DNA of 9,732 nucleotides from Christiangramia sp. (GTDB lineage Bacteria > Bacteroidota > Bacteroidia > Flavobacteriales > Flavobacteriaceae): positions 1 to 9,732 of the forward strand of contig JAHELO010000038.1 of NCBI GenBank assembly GCA_024644145.1, given 5' to 3'. A program made the position numbers and the translations under genes. Positions 5,052 through 9,732 of this stretch are shown here, piece after piece (position 1 is the stretch's first letter; each line of letters starts with the position of its first letter). Below the pieces are notes generated by a model, which was not told the DNA's origin, searched no databases, and saw nothing but the letters and a program-made list of their open reading frames with translations.

Positions 5052-7043
5052 ATGGCTACAACCGAAAAAAGCATCCTGAATCGCATGTATTTCGTGGCCG
5101 GCTGTCTCTTTATTTTTGCGATAGCTGTAGGGGTCAAATTGCTGAATATTCAGTTTGTTCAGGGTGAACATTACAAAGAACTGGCTGAGGAGCGAACTCT
5201 AAAGAACTTCAAGATTCCCGCTAACAGGGGGAACTTATATGATATCAACGGAAATCTTTTAGCTACTTCAGTTCCTAAATATGATATTAGGTTTGATGCC
5301 GTAACAGTTTCAGATAAAAATTTCGAGGAAAATATAGGTCCGCTTTCCGAAAACCTTTCAAAAATGCTTGGTAGGCCAGCTTCTTATTATTCACAGAAGC
5401 TTAGGGCTGCGCGGGCTAATAAGCAACGTTATGTCCTGATTGCCAAAAATCTTGGGTATTCTGAGTATATGAAAATGCGGGAATTTCCAATGTTCAATTT
5501 AGGTGCATATAAAGGAGGGATGATCACAGAGCAAAGTACTGTGAGAGAACATCCGTTGGGCAAGATGGGGGAAAGAACAGTAGGTTATGAGAGAAAAGAT
5601 GAGAACGGCTATTTTACCCGGGTAGGTTTAGAAGGCGCCTTCAGTAATTATTTGAGGGGGACAGATGGAAGAAGATTAAAGCAAAAGATCGCTAAGGGGC
5701 AATGGAAGCCTATAAGTGACAATAATGAACTTGAGCCTAGAGATGGGTACGATGTGGTATCTACCATCGATGTTAATATTCAGGATATCGCTCATCACTC
5801 CTTATTAAGACAACTGGAATATTTTGAAGCAGATCACGGGACCGTGGTGGTAATGGAGACTGCTACCGGAGAGATTAAGGCGATGTCTAACCTGGGTCGT
5901 ACTAAGGACGGTACTTATTTTGAAAAAAGAAATTACGCTGTCTATGAAGCTCATGAACCGGGCTCTACATTCAAGTTAATGGCTATGGTAGCTGCACTTG
6001 AAGATAAAGTGGTGGATACCAGTAAGGTTATAGATACAGAGAATGGGGTTGTTAGATTCTACGGTCGCCCTGTGAGAGATTCTCATCATGGAGGCTATGG
6101 TAAGATATCTGCGGCAAAAGCTTTTGAGCTGTCTTCTAATACAGCTTTTACAAAAATGATCACAGAAGGATATAAAAACAATCCTTCAAAATTTGTTGAT
6201 CGACTTTATTCAATGGGACTTAACCAGAAGATTGGTCTTGAAATAAAAGGTGAGGGATCCCCCCGAATCCCTCACCCTCAAGACAAAAACTGGAATGGTT
6301 TGAGCCTGCCATGGATGGCATTTGGTTATGGAGTGGCTATTACACCGCTACAAACTCTCACTTTTTATAATGCCATTGCCAATGATGGTGAGATGATCAA
6401 ACCAAGATTTATCAAGGAGGTAAAAGACCGTGATAAACCTATTATTACAATGGATAAACAGGTGATGAATCCAGCTATCTGTTCGGTAGAGACCGCCAGG
6501 AAAGTGCGGGAAATGATGAAGAAAACGGTAGAGCGTGGTACAGCGTCAAATATTTATACCGAGAATTTTTCAATGGCTGGGAAAACCGGGACCTGCCAGA
6601 CCGAATACTGGATAGAGCCGGGTAGATATATTGCATCTTTTGCGGGTTATTTCCCAGCAGAAAATCCAAAATATTCCTGTATAGTGGTTATACATAAACC
6701 TAACAGGAGAAAAGGATATTACGGGAATATAGTCGCTGCCCCAGTTTTTAAGGATATCGCACGTAAGATCTATACTGATACCCCGGTAATGGATGAGTTG
6801 GAATCGCTGGAAGTGGTAGATCCCGAAGTGAATAATGATTTTGAGGAGTATTATACCAAAATTCAGAATGAGAAATTACTTATGCCAGATGTTACCGGAA
6901 TGCCGGCAATGGATGCAATCTCAATTCTGGAAAATCTTGGTCTGGAAGTTAGATTGAATGGCAGTGGAGTGGTGAAAAGACAATCTGTATCTGCAGGACA
7001 GAAACTTAAGAATAAGCAAAGCGTAAAACTGGAATTGAGTTAA
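5052..7043 (+). CDS. ftsI: FtsI/PBP3-type class B penicillin-binding protein with PASTA domain
   Basis: This 663-residue transpeptidase crosslinks septal peptidoglycan on the outer face of the inner membrane. A membrane anchor lies at about 13-33. The dimerisation/pedestal domain follows, including the RGNLYDINGNLLA motif near 60-71. In the catalytic domain (about 240-580) the three penicillin-binding motifs are intact: SxxK as STFK with nucleophile Ser305 and Lys308, SxN as SSN at 361-363, and KTGT at 511-514. A single PASTA domain ends the protein (about 609-663, from LLMPDVTGM). Position between ftsL and murE is canonical, and the partner glycosyltransferase FtsW would be expected further downstream, beyond this window. 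The stop overlaps the murE start by one base. A strong inverted repeat lies in codons for residues about 400-409, listed separately. Nothing in the protein looks damaged. Confidence 0.95.
   Translation: MATTEKSILNRMYFVAGCLFIFAIAVGVKLLNIQFVQGEHYKELAEERTLKNFKIPANRGNLYDINGNLLATSVPKYDIRFDAVTVSDKNFEENIGPLSENLSKMLGRPASYYSQKLRAARANKQRYVLIAKNLGYSEYMKMREFPMFNLGAYKGGMITEQSTVREHPLGKMGERTVGYERKDENGYFTRVGLEGAFSNYLRGTDGRRLKQKIAKGQWKPISDNNELEPRDGYDVVSTIDVNIQDIAHHSLLRQLEYFEADHGTVVVMETATGEIKAMSNLGRTKDGTYFEKRNYAVYEAHEPGSTFKLMAMVAALEDKVVDTSKVIDTENGVVRFYGRPVRDSHHGGYGKISAAKAFELSSNTAFTKMITEGYKNNPSKFVDRLYSMGLNQKIGLEIKGEGSPRIPHPQDKNWNGLSLPWMAFGYGVAITPLQTLTFYNAIANDGEMIKPRFIKEVKDRDKPIITMDKQVMNPAICSVETARKVREMMKKTVERGTASNIYTENFSMAGKTGTCQTEYWIEPGRYIASFAGYFPAENPKYSCIVVIHKPNRRKGYYGNIVAAPVFKDIARKIYTDTPVMDELESLEVVDPEVNNDFEEYYTKIQNEKLLMPDVTGMPAMDAISILENLGLEVRLNGSGVVKRQSVSAGQKLKNKQSVKLELS
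6249..6276 (-). terminator. intragenic hairpin in ftsI, terminator-like on the antisense strand
   Basis: GGTGAGGGAT (6249-6258) and ATCCCTCACC (6267-6276) are exact reverse complements around an 8-base loop. On the minus strand the stem is followed at once by TTTTATTT (6248-6241), the form of an intrinsic terminator. On the plus strand no T-run follows, so ftsI transcription should pass. The bases encode the GEGSPRIPHP part of the transpeptidase domain. Whether antisense transcription occurs here is unknown. Confidence 0.45.
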
Positions 7044-8509
7044 TGAAAGTATTAAAGGACATACTTTACAGAGTGAACATGAAGGCGGTGACCGGGGATA
7101 CCGGGGTGACGATTAACAATATACATTTCGATTCCCGTAAGGTGAAGCTAAATGATGTTTTTATAGCAATAAGAGGAACCCTCTCAGATGGGCATGACTA
7201 TATAAAGAATGCAGAAAACCAGGGGGCGCTGGCAATAGTATGTGAGGCGATCCCTGAAGATACAATAAATGGTATAACCTATATTGAAGTAGAAGATACT
7301 AAGAAGGCCCTGGCTTATATAGCCGCCAATTATTACGATGTGCCTTCAGAAAAATTGAAGCTTGTTGGAGTTACCGGGACTAATGGTAAAACTACCATTG
7401 CCACTTTGCTATATGACCTATTTAGTAATGCGGGTTATAAATGTGGCCTGTTATCCACGGTAAAAGTGATGGTAGGCGATGATGAGCATACAGCCATTAG
7501 AACGACGCCAGATTCTATTACCATCAATTCCTATCTAAAGGATATGAATGATGCCGGAGTTGAATTTTGCTTTATGGAGGTGAGTTCCCATGGAATAGAC
7601 CAGCACAGGACTACAGCTTTAAAATTTAAAGGAGGAATTTTTACCAATCTTTCGCATGATCACCTGGACTACCATAAAGACTTTGCGGAATACAGGGATG
7701 TGAAGAAGCGGTTTTTTGATGAATTGCCGTCTTCTGCTTTCGCATTAACAAATGCAGACGACAAGAATGGTCCTGTAATGTTGCAAAACACCAAAGCGAA
7801 GAAATTTACCTATGCCCTGAAATCGTTCGCAGATTATAAGGCACATATCCTGGAGAATAATTTCACCGGACTGCTGTTAAAAGTGGATGATCAGGAACTT
7901 TGGACCAGACTTATTGGAAATTTTAATGCCTATAACGTGCTGGCGATCTATGCGGTAGCAGATCTTCTGGGACTGGAAACGCTGGAGATCCTCAGACTTA
8001 TAAGTAAACTGAATTCTGTAACAGGCAGATTTCAATATGTTATTTCAGAGAAGGAAAAGGTAACGGCTATTGTAGATTATGCACATACACCTGATGCTTT
8101 AAAAAATGTTCTGGAAACAATCAATAGTATCCGCACCAAAAATGAGAATTTGATCACGGTAGTAGGATGCGGTGGAGACCGTGATACTACAAAAAGGCCC
8201 AAGATGGGACATATCGCTTCAGCATTAAGCAGCAAGGTTATTTTTACCAGTGATAATCCCAGGACAGAGGACCCAGAGAAGATCATCGCAGATGTGGAGG
8301 CTGGGGTAGAACCTCAGAACTTTAAAAAGACTATGAGCGTCACTAATAGAAAGCAGGCGATCAAAACTGCCTGCCAGATGGCGGGAAAAAATGATATTAT
8401 ACTTATTGCCGGTAAAGGGCATGAGACTTACCAGGAGGTTAACGGAGAACGGGTAGATTTTGATGATTTCAAGATTGTGAATGAATTTTTAAAACAACTG
8501 GATAAATAA
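7043..8509 (+). CDS. murE: MurE, UDP-MurNAc-tripeptide (meso-diaminopimelate) ligase
   Basis: MurE is the cytoplasmic ATP-dependent ligase that adds the third residue to UDP-MurNAc-L-Ala-D-Glu. The 488-residue protein shows the ATP-binding [10 protein letters not shown] at 109-118, Lys221 in YRDVK at the position of the carbamylated lysine, [15 protein letters not shown] in the C-terminal part, DNPR at 404-407, and GKGHE at 457-461. DNPR is the signature of meso-diaminopimelate-specific MurE; lysine-specific enzymes differ there. This indicates DAP-type peptidoglycan, as in other Bacteroidota. The start ATG overlaps the ftsI stop (TAATG at 7041-7045) and the stop overlaps the mraY start in the same way, so translation is probably coupled along ftsI-murE-mraY. 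There is no sign of disruption. Confidence 0.97.
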   Translation: MKVLKDILYRVNMKAVTGDTGVTINNIHFDSRKVKLNDVFIAIRGTLSDGHDYIKNAENQGALAIVCEAIPEDTINGITYIEVEDTKKALAYIAANYYDVPSEKLKLVGVTGTNGKTTIATLLYDLFSNAGYKCGLLSTVKVMVGDDEHTAIRTTPDSITINSYLKDMNDAGVEFCFMEVSSHGIDQHRTTALKFKGGIFTNLSHDHLDYHKDFAEYRDVKKRFFDELPSSAFALTNADDKNGPVMLQNTKAKKFTYALKSFADYKAHILENNFTGLLLKVDDQELWTRLIGNFNAYNVLAIYAVADLLGLETLEILRLISKLNSVTGRFQYVISEKEKVTAIVDYAHTPDALKNVLETINSIRTKNENLITVVGCGGDRDTTKRPKMGHIASALSSKVIFTSDNPRTEDPEKIIADVEAGVEPQNFKKTMSVTNRKQAIKTACQMAGKNDIILIAGKGHETYQEVNGERVDFDDFKIVNEFLKQLDK

Positions 8510-9732
8510 TGCTGTATTACCTATTTAAATTTTTAGAAGAACAGTATCAGTTACCGGGTGCACAGTTGTTTGAATTCCTGTCGTTCAGGTCGGCAATGGC
8601 TATAATTCTCTCCCTTGGGATTTCTACGATCTACGGGAAAAGAATCATTAATTACCTAAGAGCAAAACAAATTGGAGAGAGTGTACGTGATCTGGGATTA
8701 AAGGGACAAACTGAAAAAGCCGGAACACCAACGATGGGTGGGGTGATTATAATTATAGCAACCTTAATTCCGGTTCTGTTATTTGCAAAACTTGAGAATA
8801 TATATGTGATCCTGTTGATAGTAACCACTTTGTGGATGGGTGCTATTGGATTTCTGGATGATTATATAAAAACATTTAAGAAAGATAAAGAAGGTTTAAA
8901 AGGGATATTTAAGGTGATAGGGCAAATTGGCCTGGGGTTAATTGTGGGTTGCACCATGTATTTTCACCCGCAGATTACTACTAAAGAAGTGGTTACAGAC
9001 ACCAGTCCTACTGAAAATGTTATTGCTCGTGCAGAGGTAGTAGATATGGGTCCTGAGGTTAAGGATACCAGTACTACCATTCCGTTCGTGAAAAATAATG
9101 AGTTTGATTATTCCAGCTTGATAAGCTGGATAAATCCGTCGCTTGTAGAGTATGCATGGCTCATTTTTATTCCTATTGTGATTTTCATAGTTACAGCTGT
9201 ATCTAATGGAGCAAATCTTACTGACGGAATCGACGGCCTTGCGGCGGGTTCTTCGGCAATCATTGTATTAACACTGGGTATTTTCGCCTGGGTTTCTGGT
9301 AACATTATCTTTTCAGATTATCTGAATATCATGTATATCCCGCGATCCGGTGAGATGACCATTTTCATTACTGCTTTTGCCGGGGCATTAGTCGGGTTTC
9401 TGTGGTACAACACCTTTCCTGCTCAGGTTTTTATGGGAGATACCGGTAGTTTAACTATAGGTGGGATCATTGCAGTACTGGCTATAGCTACAAGAAAAGA
9501 ATTACTTATACCCGTTTTATGCGGAATCTTTCTGGTTGAAAATCTTTCAGTGGTATTGCAGGTTAGTTGGTTCAAATTCACCAAACGGAAGTATGGTGAA
9601 GGTAGAAGGATCTTTCTTATGTCGCCATTACACCATCATTATCAAAAGAAGGGTAAACATGAAAGTAAGATTGTAGTGAGGTTCTGGATTATAGGGATTT
9701 TCCTGGCGATCCTTACCATAATTACATTGAAG
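8509..9732 (+). CDS. mraY: MraY, phospho-MurNAc-pentapeptide transferase (3' end cut off)
   Basis: The frame opens at ATG 8509, sharing one base with the murE stop, and stays open for 408 codons to the window edge. MraY moves phospho-MurNAc-pentapeptide from UDP to undecaprenyl phosphate, making lipid I at the cytoplasmic face of the inner membrane. Active-site motifs are present: Asp117-Asp118 in [14 protein letters not shown] at 236-243, FMGDTGS at 308-314, and PLHHHY at 373-378. Many hydrophobic segments run through the protein, fitting the ten-helix family fold. Residues about 152-205 form a polar insertion absent from the 360-residue E. coli enzyme, which explains the greater length. The sequence ends in a last membrane helix ([13 protein letters not shown]), so probably only a few residues are missing. 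Confidence 0.96.
   Translation, partial: MLYYLFKFLEEQYQLPGAQLFEFLSFRSAMAIILSLGISTIYGKRIINYLRAKQIGESVRDLGLKGQTEKAGTPTMGGVIIIIATLIPVLLFAKLENIYVILLIVTTLWMGAIGFLDDYIKTFKKDKEGLKGIFKVIGQIGLGLIVGCTMYFHPQITTKEVVTDTSPTENVIARAEVVDMGPEVKDTSTTIPFVKNNEFDYSSLISWINPSLVEYAWLIFIPIVIFIVTAVSNGANLTDGIDGLAAGSSAIIVLTLGIFAWVSGNIIFSDYLNIMYIPRSGEMTIFITAFAGALVGFLWYNTFPAQVFMGDTGSLTIGGIIAVLAIATRKELLIPVLCGIFLVENLSVVLQVSWFKFTKRKYGEGRRIFLMSPLHHHYQKKGKHESKIVVRFWIIGIFLAILTIITLK
9112..9130. repeat. short perfect hairpin inside mraY
   Basis: TCCAGCTT (9112-9119) and AAGCTGGA (9123-9130) are exact reverse complements with a 3-base loop (GAT). It encodes part of SSLISWIN, at the end of the polar insertion in MraY. No T-run follows on either strand, so it is not a standard terminator. 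It may be chance, or a structure affecting translation at the insertion. Confidence 0.35.

Noticed and set aside
5847..5856. Isolated GTGGTAATGG inside ftsI, like one MraZ unit
   Set aside because: A single unit without the 10-bp tandem context, in codons constrained by protein sequence (TVVVME); likely chance.
7091..7106. Short direct repeat ACCGGGG-ATA(CCGGGG) at the start of murE
   Set aside because: Encodes the repeated residues TGDTGV; two copies in coding sequence are easily explained by the codons.
9108..9305. Minus-strand open frame opposite mraY
   Set aside because: The plus strand encodes MraY through this stretch with the NLTDGIDG active site; the antisense frame has no features.
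1..9732. Mobile elements, CRISPR arrays, tRNA or rRNA genes, defence systems
   Set aside because: All coding space is taken by core genes in a conserved order; no transposase, spaced repeat array or RNA gene was seen.

Overview
The window looks like chromosome of a flavobacterium (phylum Bacteroidota, family Flavobacteriaceae; the proteins are reminiscent of the Gramella/Christiangramia group, but the genus is only a guess). Reasons: a gldB-gldC gliding-motility pair sits next to the division and cell-wall (dcw) cluster. Start sites lack strong Shine-Dalgarno sequences. Both promoters I can see carry the Bacteroidota -7 element TAnnTTTG. MurE has the DNPR motif of the meso-diaminopimelate type, and MraY has a long extra loop.

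Layout. (1) 37-1703, plus strand: gldB, gldC and a small conserved CxxC protein of unknown function, joined without gaps. (2) 1697-3080, minus strand: an alpha/beta hydrolase followed by engB (ribosome-assembly GTPase), convergent with region 1 and overlapping it by 7 bp, with a hairpin across the shared 3' ends. (3) 3081-3370: a 290-bp divergent regulatory region, the only sizeable non-coding stretch. (4) 3371-9732, plus strand: mraZ, rsmH (mraW), ftsL-like, ftsI (class B PBP with one PASTA domain), murE and mraY. mraY reaches the window edge apparently only a few codons before its end.

Region 4 starts with the transcriptional regulator MraZ and the 16S rRNA methyltransferase RsmH. FtsL and FtsI are the septal peptidoglycan synthesis pair; MurE and MraY make and lipid-link the precursor that FtsI crosslinks. 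Region 2 supplies a ribosome-assembly factor; region 1 supplies gliding components.

Most interesting is the divergent region. Upstream of mraZ lie three contiguous 10-bp units beginning GTGG, plus a fourth 21 bp further up, which match the known pattern of MraZ operators. A second array of three 10-bp units lies in the opposite orientation, pointing at the hydrolase-engB genes, so MraZ may control both directions. Other structure not explained by the genes: a perfect 10-bp-stem hairpin inside ftsI that reads as an intrinsic terminator on the antisense strand, an 8-bp dyad next to the minus-strand array, and an 8-bp-stem hairpin inside mraY. The genes themselves are ordinary, and I see no mobile element, CRISPR array, tRNA or rRNA.
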